A stretch of 64,000 bases of DNA, taken from assembly GCA_022747635.1 (NCBI GenBank), contig JAKTNV010000001.1:20312572-20376571 (forward strand), given 5' to 3'. The notes beneath the pieces were generated by a model. It worked only from the letters and a program-made list of their open reading frames with translations. It was not told the origin of the DNA and did not search any database. This stretch comes from Hetaerina americana (lineage: Eukaryota; Arthropoda; Insecta; Odonata; Calopterygidae). How positions within the stretch are numbered: position 1 is the first letter of the stretch; each line of letters begins with the position of its first letter. The position numbers and the translations under genes were made by a program. Shown here in pieces: positions 1-13,091 of the stretch.

Positions 1-2337
1 CATCCTATTATCCCTACGAGAGTGAGTTTCGTTAAGAGACAGCTTAGGGGAACTTATTTATCTTAATTATTCCACGCTCTCGTCGTTCCCGATAATTTTA
101 CGCGGAATTAACTGCCAGTTAAAGATAACAGATTTTATGATGAATTAATTTAATGCTTCGATTCCTAATACATCTCTTCATTACACGTACCTTATTGTAA
201 GATGCCATGTGTAGTATTGGGGAAAGTAACGGCTAATCCACCCTGAAGGCGTGAAGGCTTATGTAATATGGGTCTCCAAGACGAGGTTAGCTCTATCCCA
301 CACTCATCTACTCTGAAAACCGCCGCAAGGGCGTGTGATTGGAGGTGTTAGCCATGCATGCACCTCTCTTTCAATTTATTCCGATGCACTGCGATGGTCG
401 AATCTACAAGTATATAATTTGGTGCTACAATAGTTCTCTCTGTGTCGTAAGAAAACTTCAGGTGCCCTGTACCTTTTTCAAAGTTTATGTCTGCCATGCT
501 CTCTTCGTGTATCAAAGGGCTCCCAACCTAATTCCACCAACTTATAAAACCACATTTCGCGTTAATTACAATTTTTTTATAGATCTGTGCAAAAAAATGA
601 TCTCATCGACCTCACTGTGATCACGAACTCCTGTTAGGGCTACGCGAACTTGACTTAATTTCGATGCCCGATTTTCTTCATTCGAGTCGCTGAAATTGAT
701 GTTTATATCATGGGAGTAAAATCTCAAAGTGGGATGAAAGAAGTAGGTAATTACTCGATTACTCCTCCTCACTTATAATTACTGAAAACTCAGAATATAA
801 TCTTTATAATAGCCATTCAGGATAAGTGAACTGATTACAATCCTTCACCTTTATCACCATAATGTAACATGAAGTAAAATATATTATCTTACCCACGGGA
901 TTAGATCATTATTCTGGGATTATAAGCATCAAGTATTTACTAGACAATAAATATTTACTTTGCAAAATGCTATAATGGTCTCCTTTCATACAATACATTC
1001 TATGTTATTGTAATTCAGCTTTCTGTTATTACTTACTTTCTACATTACAATTACGCCGTCAAAATAAGCGTTGAAAAAGGTGTATAATTTAGGAAGGTGT
1101 CAAATACTTTATTTTTTTGGAAGCAAATGAACCTCGCTGGATTAAATCTGGGTGCACTCATGAACTGTATCAAATAAAATGTTATCCTAAGCAAATTTGA
1201 TGACGAGACAAGAGTTTCGATAAAGTTAAATTTTTTTCCCCAAAAATAGTGACTGCTTTCCAGACATTGGAAATATACGCGAAGTAGCAATACCGACGCT
1301 GTGCTTCAGTGTCGCGAGTGCGAATTGTAGAGAAGGAATTTCACCACACTAGATATTTAGGTTTACCAATCCACTCGCTTAGTGGAGCACTTCGACGCAG
1401 AGTCAAAGCAAGACTTACTTTCCCTCAACCGATCAGCTCGGGCTGAAAGCCAAAAGCAAAGATTGAGGGGACGGGAATGCCATCGACGGCGTAGGAATTA
1501 CAAGTCGACTGTGTTATTTTATTATTCCAAGTGGAATGTCGGAATCATGGTCCGGCATAAGGAGGAATCAGGGCTGATTTGAAAGGAGATGCCAATCTTG
1601 TTTTCCTTCTTCGACTGAATATTTGCGGTGAGGAAAAATAATTGAAGTGAACCAAGAAAATTATACGGCAACTTAACTTCAATTTGAAATTTGGGATTTC
1701 TCGTGTGGGGATAGAGAGAGAGAGAGAGGTGGTTGAAAAAAATCAACCGAGGTCGTGGAGTGCCCGGGGAGAGATTTGTTTTTTAAGTCCAAGACCATGC
1801 CCCGAAGCGTACTTCACGTGTGAAACCCACCTCGGCCGAAATGTTGGAATTGCGGTCTGCGGCTCACCTTGGCATCACGCCCCCCTAGGGGAATGCTCGC
1901 GGCCCTGAGATCCAAGTGACGGTGCCAAAGGCACTCTAAGCACCAGTGGGCGCCCACTAAGGTTCACGGAAATAAGAGGCCCACCCTAATTTCGCAGTAA
2001 TATTTCGGAACTAATTAATTAAAACTATCATTAAATTGATGCGAATATCTTTTGCTATTGATCTGAGAAGCGGTCTTACCGGGCCGTGTAAACATATATG
2101 ACGATATGGCAAAAACTGGGACGTTGAATTTATGTTACCAGAGGGTCACCGAAATAGCCGTCACCGAACGACAAATTGGTCTGATATCCACTCAATAATT
2201 ATCATTTTAATTTAATGAAAACGAACTTGAATGGGCTAGATACATGTCTACAAAAATAGGTGATATATTTTTACTAATTTTCCTGTAAAACTGATGAAAG
2301 ATATTCATTTACACATACTTAGGTAATGTTTTCTTGT
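1..2337. other. Intergenic, no gene recognised
   Basis: There are no convincing coding frames. The short open frames lack family motifs and splice context. A slightly GC-richer patch spans 1740-1990. A fragment near 220-245 (reverse: GGGTGGATTAGCCG) may be a SINE-head relic. Confidence 0.6.
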
Positions 2338-2660
2338 GGTAGTCCAGGGGGTAGAGGGTTGAACTACTGGCCGAAGGGCCCGGCTTCGATTAGTAGGCAC
2401 AGGAATATCTCATATGTATTATCTATAAGAGGTCGTGGTGGCTCAGTGTGTGGAGCGCTGTGCCACTGATCGGAGGATCCTATTTTGATTTCCAGTGACG
2501 ACTCTGGATACTCCCTGCTTTACTCAAGATGGGACACAATATTTTGGGTACCAGATCTTACTAAGAAACCATAGGCGGCACAGGGTATAAGGAACTGTCC
2601 CCTCAATTGATGTGTAAATTTCTCACGCCGTTGCGGTTAGTACTAGGTGAGCTGACCGAC
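2338..2660 (+). mobile_element. tRNA-like SINE segments
   Basis: Two tRNA-like blocks lie in tandem. The first (2338-2405) has GGGGGTAGAGGGTTGAAC and GGCCCGGCTTCGATTAG. The second (2428-2500) has an A-box-like GGTGGCTCAGTGTGTGGAGC and a weak B box, TTTTGATTTCC, followed by about 150 bp of unique body. Both differ from family A. Neither can fold as a genuine tRNA because the B boxes are degenerate. Confidence 0.45.
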
Positions 2661-3289
2661 CTTCGGTTTTACAACTGCGGATTCCATAATATTTTACTCC
2701 TGACTAATTATCTTTCCCGCCATAGTACACATGCTGCTCTTAAGAGAACCATTTAGAAAAAAAACATGCTGATGTTTCATATGCTAAAATTGACGCTGTC
2801 ACTTACTACATAAGGCGTCGTGTGACTTTTTCCAAAAAATTGCGCCAAATATGATTGAAAATACAGCTATTTGTATTTTTTTACGAGAAGCCAGCAGAAA
2901 GGCTGGCCAGTTTATGAAATTCCGAACCACAATAGAACCGACAAACTAAACGCCGATCTAATTCCTCCCTCCAATTATTGAAATTCAAAGAGGAAGTAAA
3001 AAGGGATTTGGCAAAGAAAAACACCAGAAAATGAATCATTATTACAAAAAAATTGAAGCCCGTTACAATTTTTGAATGCTATCGAGATTGTTTGCCTACA
3101 GGATACATTTATGAGAATCAAGGAATAAGATGACCCACTGTATTATTGACTAATAAATTTGGATACTGTATCATAACCTAAGGAAATACCAAGGAACTCC
3201 AATGAACATGGCATTTTTAAGAGATGCGGATATAACATAACAACTATTCACGATTTCAAAAAATTAAAATATAAACATGATAAACGTAT

Positions 3290-3660
3290 ATTGGCTGCTT
3301 TCGAGCTTAGGTTGTGGAGAAGGATGTAAAAGATAAAAAGGACGGTAAGGGAAACAATCAAAGGGGTACTAGTCAGTCTTGGGGAAGGAGGGTATTGTTG
3401 TAGAAATTCAAAGGAGGCAGTGAAGGTGGATGCAGAGCGTTTTGATTGGCGATGGAATGTTGTAGACTGTGATTAAGGGGAGAAAGATAGGCAGGCGAGG
3501 AAAGGGGAGGAAAAGAATTTAGGCATGTTGGACACAAAATGAAGGAGGGAAGAAAGTATGCGGAATTAAAGAAGATTTTATGGTAGCTTGAGATGTAAGA
3601 TTTTGTTTTGTTGGACGAAGCTAAGGAATGGTGTTATGTTCAGTCTGTGCCCCTCCAAAA
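3290..3660 (+). pseudogene. LINE relic: 3' end of reverse-transcriptase ORF
   Basis: Broken frames read FELRLWRRM, then VLVSLGEGG and a RKIGRRGKGRKRI segment, with several stops and shifts. This is the characteristic tail of RTE/Jockey-like LINE ORFs in insects (FEMW-RRMLKI ... NEEVL ... RWIGH ... GRRGRGRKR). The same tail appears at 39545-39900 and in reverse at 50915-51235. Confidence 0.6.
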
Positions 3661-5279
3661 CCTTAAACGGTAGGCTACCAAATAATAATAAGGATATAAT
3701 ATTAGCAATTTAATCATATTGATATTTCGTATTCTGCACTCAGTAAATCGCTGAATCATTCACTACCTGAGAATTTTTTTTAACGTCGCATGAATCCAAC
3801 TGAGGGATTTACAGTATATATTTATTTATAGATAATACAGATTTACAGTACAATCTCGTGGCACCTTGGATAATATTACTAGTCAAGCAAATGGATTTTG
3901 CTACTTAGAAACTGTCAACGGTTTATTTACATTGATTGAATCGAATTAAGATTTAAAAAAGAGACAGGGAGAGGAATTAAACAATGTGCTGATCAGTGTT
4001 AAAACATTTTTCACCCACACCAATGTAAATGGACCCTAATCGGTAGACTCGGAGGGAGTTTATACATTGATTTCCGCTAATATTATTGAAATGAATAGGT
4101 ATCTGAGCAGTAATGCTGAGTAAGTCGTGTTCCTACCACATTAATTAACTCGAGGGTTTTTTTGATAAGCTCACTTATTTCGAACGAGATAAACTATACA
4201 TTGTATTTACTTGAGTACATATCTCCTTTCTGCATAAACATGTAAAAACCTTGTTACAGTTTCAATTTATCGATTATTGATTACTGCTCTCTAATGTATT
4301 ATGACCTCACTGAGAAACTCATTATGAAAATGCTACGCCTAATCATTTAGTGCTACATTTATCTACAATGTCAATAAAATAAATCACATCAGTACTTTTT
4401 TGTACCAGCTAGGGTGGATGACGACGTCAATAAGCCGGAGATACTGTTGGGAGTATTTTTACGCAAAATAATTTCCAAAGAAAGGTCGTGTAACCTGGTA
4501 GACAAATTCTTCCCTCGCCCTCCTAATGACTACCGCACAAAGACATGCATTAAGTTTAATTGGCAATTTCTTCCATCCCTCTCATAAAACCAAAACGTAC
4601 CAAAAATCATTCAATGTTATGGCAATTAATCTTTGAACACACAAGGCATACATTAACTATAAATTGATTAATACCTCTATATTTCCGATCACTTATGTTA
4701 TTTTACCAGTATAATTACTATCGTGCCCTTTTATAAAGAAAATAGACAAATTAAGTATTGATAGGCAAAATCAACGAAGAATATTTTTGTGAAATGCATT
4801 ATTCACATTTTGTAATGCATGCGTTCCGCTGCAACTAAACGTGTTTTATTTATTACATATTATGCTTTTTTTTCATATGTAGCTCCACCACAGAATAATA
4901 ATTAAATATGGCATGTATCATATTATTGAAATTTAGAGAAAGGGTTACTCCGTACTAACACAAAGACGCGAGATACTCATTCGCAAAGGAAGGTGGATGG
5001 CAAATGCTTAACCCGTGACGCCTGTGTCTTCCTAGGTAGATTTTATGCTCGAAAAATCACACAGGTTTAGTGAGGCTGTAGATGCACAGCCATCCTGGTC
5101 TTCAGGGCAGTTTCCGAACGATATGCTCGTAACCACTAGGGATACGGTTACAATAACAATAAACAAGCCATTGAAAGATGGAGCATGGAACAATCTTTCG
5201 AAAGCGACAGGGGAGAAGTGCGGAACTAGAACATAAATTAACTTTTCCTCTACCTCTCTCACTCTCCGTCCTTAGTCCC

Positions 5280-5730
5280 GCGACGGGTTACGCAGCGGAA
5301 TAGATACAGCAAAATTGCAGACGCCCGCCAATTCCCGCATTTCATATCGCCAATATATTCCCGACGCTGTCTCACCCTCGCCGTGGGGTGGTGGGTCGGG
5401 TAGGCCGATCATAACGGGGCTTGACGGAGGCCGGCGTGAGGGAGAAGTAGTCTGGTTACCCCGACAGTCTGCCTCCCTCCCCCCCTTGAAATTGGTTCCA
5501 AAAAAGACGGCTCCCTCCTCAGCGCAGCTGTGCACTCGCCGTCATCCCTGCAGACCTCTCAGTCGCCCAAGCCGGTCGGCCGCCTCCGCAGCGGTGGCGG
5601 AAGGGGAAGTCACTGCTCGCCAATGAACTCTCGGGTTCTGGGCCACACTGCAGCGCCCGCATTCAAGGTCGAGGCATTGTGTGCTTTACCCAGTGAACCC
5701 AGGCGCCGAGCGTTCTCGCATCCTTGAAGA
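5280..5730. other. GC-rich, CpG-containing island of unknown role
   Basis: The stretch is markedly richer in G+C and CpG than its flanks and open in several frames on both strands. None of the frames shows a known domain. It may be a promoter or untranslated exon of a gene that is otherwise not visible. Confidence 0.35.
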
Positions 5731-5984
5731 GTCGTCCACGAAAACATCTGCCGGCTCTAGCATAAATGTCCTTCTAATTGTCATCTATATTCATGAAACC
5801 GCATTATTCAAACTTTCCGTTAGTTAAGTTAGTTCCGTTAGTTATTTTGAGAGATCGCTTGATTCTAAGGTGTGCAAAATAGGGTGTGTGAAATTCCAAC
5901 ATTAACAGGGTATTAAATCCCTTTGCTACCTTTGGGTATTTGAAAAATTCGAAAAATCACACAGATTTGGTAAAGTTTAGGGTG

Positions 5985-6065
5985 CCGAGAGACGTACCCT
6001 GAAAATTGAACCCAGGTCTTCCGGTTAGTGGTTCAGCGTTCTATACAATTAGCTACCATGCTTCG
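5985..6065 (-). mobile_element. tRNA-like SINE head
   Basis: Read on the minus strand this has GCATGGTAGCTAATTG, GAACGCTGAACCACTAACCG and a B-box-like CCTGGGTTCAATTTTC. It resembles a tRNA-derived SINE head, with no recognisable body beyond it. Confidence 0.4.
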
Positions 6066-7512
6066 GTTTTCTATTAGATATATTAATTTTAAAAACAAAA
6101 ATATAGCAATGTAATAAACATGATAAAATATGTGCGTGCATTAATCAAATAGTGCTAATAGTATTAAAAGCTTTTTTAATCATAAAAATATCACAAACAT
6201 CGACATTTTTTTACCTAACTGCATTACTGTATCCCCCTCTACCTAATAAAATAACCTACCTGCCCACTTCCCTTCTTTATGTCTTAATAACCCCACTTCA
6301 ATAGGATTCACGCCTGGAGTTAATTAATGGCTTCATTCCATCTACTAACTACTTGGTCTGAAGTTGTGGAATCGTTCTTGCTGTTCGCCACCAGAATTAT
6401 TTTATTTCGACTACCTTAGACGAACAAATCATTGAATTGATTGAAACTAGCTCAAATACAATGTAAATGGCGGAAAATTATTTTCTTCAATGTATAAAAA
6501 AATATTTTCATCATTATTTATAAGATATCAGGAGGTAAAGCCGAAAATAACCAAAATAGGTACAACGGTACATGGAGCATATGTTCCAATCAAAATCATT
6601 CCAAAATCACCCCAGTTTGGAGGTTTGGTTTGATCAATTCCTCATTATAGAGTGTAATTTCTTTAGGGCGAAGATTACGGATATAAAGCGAGAACATCGT
6701 CAAATAGCACTTTCCTTCGTTTACATAATGTTTCATCACTTTCATGACCGTTGGCCATACGAGGGTTCAGTGAAGAGTAATGACAGCAATGGAACCCATC
6801 ATGTTGGATATTTTTGCAAGCCGTGCCTATTTATCCGACGATGAGGAGAAGAGAAATCACCATTTCGATTGCAAATCGTCGTCTTTCAACGCCCATCAAC
6901 AGGCGGCAGGGACGACTTGATCCATGTACGCTCTCGTGATCCCTCTATTTCAATCCAGCAGCACTGCTCCCACGCGGTAAATGAACGTTAGATCACTTGC
7001 AAACGCGAAAAATACTTTTGAGGTTCCATATTTTTCTCTCTATTACATCAGAACCTATAAAATGATATCTCATACCCAAGGAAGGTTAAAGGCTCTTTCC
7101 TTGAGGCAGGTGTTGGGATTGCTTTTCACTCAACCCCCGTAGAGCCTGTGACGGCATTTTCTAAGCTAACCACTCAATTTCCATATCAGCTTACCACTTC
7201 ATGCCTTCATGTTTCTTTGCCTCCACGACCCCAACTACATGTTTCTCATCAGAGGTCTCTATCCGCATAGTTCTACTCGTACCCTCCATCTACCACAATC
7301 GAATTTTTAAGGCTGTCGTGGCGCAAACTGTATACCATATACGACGTATACTACAACCTTATGTCATTATTTCTAATACTTTTCACCCAATTTCGATAAA
7401 ATTATAAAAATAATTTTATTTATTAATCACAATATAGAAGTTCAGTTTATTTCCCGGTGCTTGGTAAAAAATGCTTTGACATGCATAAATCTCACATTTT
7501 TCTCGTATCCAG

Positions 7513-7804
7513 TAGTAGTAGTATTTAGGGGAGGCGACCGACAGCTGAGGTCATTTTCGCCATAGGGGATGGACAGGAAAGGATGAAGGGTGGAGAGGAA
7601 CCCGGCCTCGGCATTAGCCTACTCTTTACGAAAGGCGCCAGGGGGTCCGCAGTTTAACGTCCCATCCGACGGACGGCGTACTCACTCAAAGTGATCTCCA
7701 CAAAGGACCTCAAGTAGGGATCGAGATACTTCTGAAACATATTCAAAACCCGCGCCCTCTGGGTGAGAAGCCAGTATGTTAGCCCTCGCACCATCTCGAT
7801 CCCC
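7513..7804 (-). mobile_element. tRNA-derived SINE, family A, with 13-bp target duplication
   Basis: A perfect 13-bp direct repeat, TTCTCGTATCCAG, flanks the element at 7500-7512 and 7805-7817. On the minus strand the head is tRNA-like (GATGGTGCGAGGGCTAACAT, then a degenerate B box GCGGGTTTTGAAT). The body contains CTACTTGAGG, GGATGGGACGTTAAACTGCG and GGCATTAG-like segments in reverse. It ends in an (ACT)n tail read here as agtagtagtagta. The same body is found at 17887-18212 and 19664-20068. Confidence 0.85.
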
Positions 7805-7999
7805 TTCTCGTATCCAGACGGTAAAAATTGCAAAATCGGATGGAGACATTTTGAATGTCATTTTAATCAGCATCTAAAGAAATTATCCAACAGTTCTGCT
7901 ATTATGTAGCTATTAGATAAGGGATCGATATTTTAGGTTCGCAATCTTCCTCAATGGTTTTCTTATTAGTTCGTTTATGATCAAAACTGAGAAACGAAT

Positions 8000-10700
8000 C
8001 TGAAGACTTTCTGTCGCTTTAATTTTTCACAAAATGAAGTTTTAGGTAAGAAATAAATCTTTGCAAACCAAGATTTCATCACCGATGGGCCAACGACTGA
8101 ATCTTGAGGAATTTAAGGAATCAAAGTCATAAACTGTAATTCAAAAAACGATTTCGCAGATGAAGAATGAACAATCATCACCGTATCACAGAACACAGTA
8201 GAGTGGAGTTTTTGATGAGCACCAATATCCCATAAGATCCACCATCAAGACATTACTATTAGTTTTTATTCAGGATCCCAATTTTTTCAGTCATTTGCGG
8301 CTCGCTCAAAATGAAGTATTAACTATCCGCTGCGCTTTGGTGTAGCTAACAATAATTTGGAAAATAAATAAGCCAGAAAACTCTGTAGGATAGTGCACTT
8401 CAACTAACATGGACATCGTGTTATTTGAACGTTAAATTCTTATTGTAGAGAATACCGCGTGTTGCCTTTACTCCCGTTTACAATGCTCTCCAACGTATTC
8501 TTATTTACATGAACTGTATCATGAAAAATAAGACAATTTATCTGAGCGGAGAATTGATTCTGGAAGATGGGGAAGCCTACCGTGAACTAAAATTTGACCC
8601 AAACCGTTCAGTGTTTCTTCAAGTTCCTTGAAGAGCGCATGGACAGAACGAATCAGGTCGAACGAATCATCGGTATGCTAATCCAGGCGTTAAAGTCTCT
8701 CCGCGCTTTTCATCTCCGGATTGAGGGAAAGGACCGGAGGAAAAACAAAAAAAAAAGATCTAAAAGAATATTTTCTAGATGCTTACGGAAATCAAAGTGT
8801 GAGTAATGGTTTCGCCCCTTTGGCGACGGAAACTGGCCGGCATGCTCCCCCACCCCCCCAAAACACCTCGTCCTCTCCTCTCCACCTTCCGCTTTTATTT
8901 GGGACGGGTCGGGTCGCACGTCATTGCCCGAGAAAGGAAATGGTTCTGATTTCATGACGTGATCGAAACATTCCCGAAATATTAGGACGAACTTATGTGA
9001 TTGGAATGTAAAAAAAATCGAGTTTTTCTGGTAGCACAGTATGGACAGCCTCTAGCGACTCCATCCGGACGTTAAAAAATCCCCCATGCGGCATCAAAGG
9101 AACATCAAATAGGGAACATAATGGCGTCATTTTTAGCAGGAATTTTTTATTTGAGTAAATTTAACAAATTACTGCAAATTTCAAACTGCATATTTGATTC
9201 TGAATATGTTAAATAAATTCTTCAAACCCCGCGCGATAATACACCACATATCTGGAGCCAATACACGGACCGGCGGCATATGGAGCATTAGTGTATTGAC
9301 CCTTAATCACATAACTTTATTGGTTTATGCATACATATTTAGACTTTTATATGTTTCATGCAACATAAGCAAGCAGTTGTGGCTCGGAAGATGAATAAGA
9401 GATCTTTCTATGGTAATTATTAAGATGCTAAACCTGGTCTGTATCGTGTATATTCGTTATAAAAATGAGCATTTAAATCTATGGTGCGGGATACTATCCC
9501 TCTAATTCATTCAGCTAGTCTAATCTGACTGGCACCTTTTGGCGGCGGTCTTAACAGTGTCCTGTTGGTTCTCTGGAATAATTACTATCTCATTTTAATA
9601 ATATGAATGGCAAATAAAGTGAACATTCTCCAAAAACTGTGGTTTTCTTCGCTGTCACTTTCTTGAATGATCGACAAATACTTTCCTCATCATTTTCATC
9701 CGGCGAAAAAATGTAAGATAAAGCCTCTTTTAAAAAAGAGCAATTTTTAAAAGCGTTTACCAAACCAGTCATTAAATATGGAGGATTTAATTACATATAA
9801 GGCTTATGTTTTTAACCATTATTAATAACAACATATTCACTATAATGCGCACATATACAAAATTGATTTGGAAAAGGACGCACCAAATAAAAAAATGACT
9901 CAAATATGGCTATTTCACTATCATACTGAACTTAATAAATATACTGTGGTGGGCACATATTTTCCTTTATATTCGTGCCTTCTTTGCATCATTTGAAGTA
10001 AGAAGCTTGGTTCCTTTATTGCTCGAAAAACATACCTTAACGTTTGATAGCATATGCAGTTAGCAATAGAATTATATCTTGCTCTTAAAATATCGGAAAT
10101 ATTACATGAGATGGACCTGAATGATGAAAAATCAACATACCAAAATGGTTTCTTCCAAAAAAAACACTTCCTTCCAGTTTACCCATCATTCTCTAGCTCA
10201 TTAAGGAAGCTTCTACGGTCTGAAAATAGCTAAGCCCATGTATGATGAACCTTCTTTAATGGCCACAAACCAATGGAAATTAGAAGATATTCATATTTAG
10301 GATTTGTAATTCTTCAGCTCGCCAGATCAGACCAGAAGGGCCGTTGGTATCAGCTCTTTTGGTTTTATTCGTTAGGATGACTAAGATTATACGGTGGCGC
10401 ATGCTCAAACTACATGAAAATCATCAAATTATAAGTCAAAAACATCAATTCGAAAAATGGGATTGAAACCTTAAAATATCTGGTCACCCGAAAAGTACAT
10501 CAACCCTCAGATTAAACGAGGTCGGTGCAGAGGTTCATTTGGGGCGAGTTTGGGGAAGCCTAATTTTTCGGACATAGTCCAGTTCGCTTATATGGACATG
10601 TGCCCTCCGTGCGAATTCAAAGGATGTGCGGATGAGATTTCGGCCATTCGAACAGGTCCCTTCCTGGTTTTTCATTCCCTCTCGGTACCTCAGATGTCAT
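8000..10700. other. Intergenic, AT-rich, no gene recognised
   Basis: Only short chance frames are present. A GC-richer, purine/pyrimidine-skewed patch lies at 8800-8940. I see no repeat copy of the families found elsewhere in the window. Confidence 0.55.
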
Positions 10701-10719
10701 CATCTTAACCTCACCCCCA

Positions 10720-10990
10720 CTTCCATATGCATTCGATACTGAGGGGGAAGGGAGGAACGTCAAACTACCATCTCCCCCTCAACCATTCTCAAGACACACC
10801 TTCCCCCGTGAGGTCGTCCCCGAGACCTCTCGCCCGACTGTCCCGTCTCCCAATACCTGTTCTCTTGAATGTGGAGCTGAAAATCGGGTCGACCGACCGC
10901 CCTTGCTCCTTCCTCCATTTGACTGCCGGACGCGTTTCTCGGAAGTGACCATGTTTGCCCTCCGGCTTCCTCCTCGCCTCGCGCATTTCT
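10720..10990. other. GC-rich patch of unknown role
   Basis: CpG-containing sequence open in several frames on both strands, flanked by AT-rich DNA. No protein motif is recognisable. Confidence 0.3.
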
Positions 10991-11502
10991 TTTTTTTTTT
11001 AATTTTACGTCGGAGAAATATTTCGAGTGGAGACGCGACCCGCGGTGAAATAACAATAAAAAAAGAACAGGCGCCGCGGATGAGCCATTATGATACACAA
11101 GGGACGGGAAAAATGGGTGAGAACATCTGACATGTCAACTGTATGGCGAAACACGCAGCATACCTCAGGATGCCCCAGAGAGCGTGGATGAGTCTCGGCG
11201 CGTTCCAAGTTCTTACTTCCTACCGTGCGAAAGAAATTAATAAAACTACAAGTGCATTACGACACTGACATACGTTTTCCGACAGCATTTAACTGAGAAG
11301 CTGATGACCGATTGAATCCTCCAGATTATCTTCTCCCTACCACGAGGGAGCTCTTGAGGAGCTGGGAAAAAATATAATATTGAATTGATAATTCGGAAAA
11401 ATTAATTTTAAATATACCCGATGACTTAAATAGGTTAAGAATTATTATTGATACTCACATTTGGAAGTATTTCACATCAAATTTCCTGGTGACTAAAACG
11501 GA

Positions 11503-11526
11503 AAGAGAGAGAGAGAGAGAGAGAGA
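11503..11526. repeat. (GA)n microsatellite
   Basis: A GA tract of about 24 bp. A shorter GA run lies at about 1711-1728. Confidence 0.9.
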
Positions 11527-13026
11527 TATAATGAAAATTTGAGAGACGATCCTGAGAATCCTGAACAGAAAAACGATGTGGATTCGACTTCACCTCCAGA
11601 GCAAAGTTTGCTTTTCAAGAGTAGATTGTAGCGTGTGCACTGCGAACTCGTAAAAAACCGGTTTTTGCCTAAGCATACAGTTTAACAGGTGAACGGTAAT
11701 AAAAAATTGTCCTCACGATTCTGTAAAATTGGTGAGTACGATTGTGCAGTCAAGTGAAAAATTTCTCCGTATGCACTGACTTGAGCCAATGGACGGTGAA
11801 GAATATTCGTAGTTGGACTCACTAAGCTCAAAACAAATGGCCAGATATTATTTATTATATTCCGTAAAATCAAGTAGATAATTGACATTTTACATTATTT
11901 TAGAACAAATAAGGATTTTAGAGCGGGAAAATGGTAATATAAAGTAGTTATGAATCAAAAACGTTATTCAACATACTTCAATCGGTCATGAAGAAGTACC
12001 TGGAGGAACTTTAGCGATAGTGTGGCATTAATTAAGCGTGGTATATTTTGAAATAAACAACAGATCCTTTAAGTTATTAATTATTGATCGAGAAATGCAG
12101 CAATGAGTAATGCACACTGAGTAAACGTTAATTAAAACAGCCAGATTGTTAGCAAAAGTGACGGATATACGTTGGAGTTGTAGGTATAGGTTAAAGTGAA
12201 AGATTACAAATACTTATATTAATTTTCAACACATATAGGCAACCCAAATTGCATATTTTACAACAGCAAAAATAAATAAAATATAATCTAATTTTAGAAT
12301 CAAATCAGTTCCAAAAGTTGCGAAAATCCAAAACGAAAAAAATAAAACATTATTCATCGGTATTTCAATATTGCTTCATTTATGTCTGAAGTTTCTTGCA
12401 TTATCAGTAAATAATTTGTCTTGTTTCATTGCACTATTTGAAAGTAATTTAGTAAAATAAAAAGTTTTTTTATGGGGATAAAACTTACCGTATGATCCTA
12501 CTTGAGCTAACATGGTCTTGCAAGCCCTAAAGCTAAAATGGGTAGATTCATCGTCGCTGCTATTAAGAAGTTGTGGGTTCGCGGGGCACGATCAAGAATT
12601 CGCACCTGCATCACATATTTCATAATAGTTAATAATCGAGTCTGCTTCGGCAGGTCCCTTCATTTATCGCACCATATCTATCTTATTTAGGGCAGCAATT
12701 CAAATACTTGTGTTATGATTCCCTCGGGTGGAATGGAATGAAGTTAGAGTAGAAAAAATAAATATATGAAATTAAAACAAAATAAAATGGAATAAACATT
12801 TTGTTTTTACTGCAGATTAAGAAGTATTTCCATCATTACTGAAGATTCAGCAATGACTTCGAAAGTGGTCCTCTTTTTCTAATCGCTTTTAAACGGTAAA
12901 TTCAAATCTTGTGATTTTAATATGTGTTTTATAACCCAAAGCAAGTTATTTCTAAGTACTTTCGTAGCCTTCCTCCAAAATACATAGTTTTAATGATCAT
13001 CACAATCTCCTAAATTCCTCATCTCT

Positions 13027-13029
<3 letters not shown>

Positions 13030-13086
<57 letters not shown>
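13030..13086. repeat. (TA)n microsatellite
   Basis: An uninterrupted TA dinucleotide tract of about 57 bp in AT-rich intergenic DNA. Confidence 0.95.
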
Positions 13087-13091
<5 letters not shown>

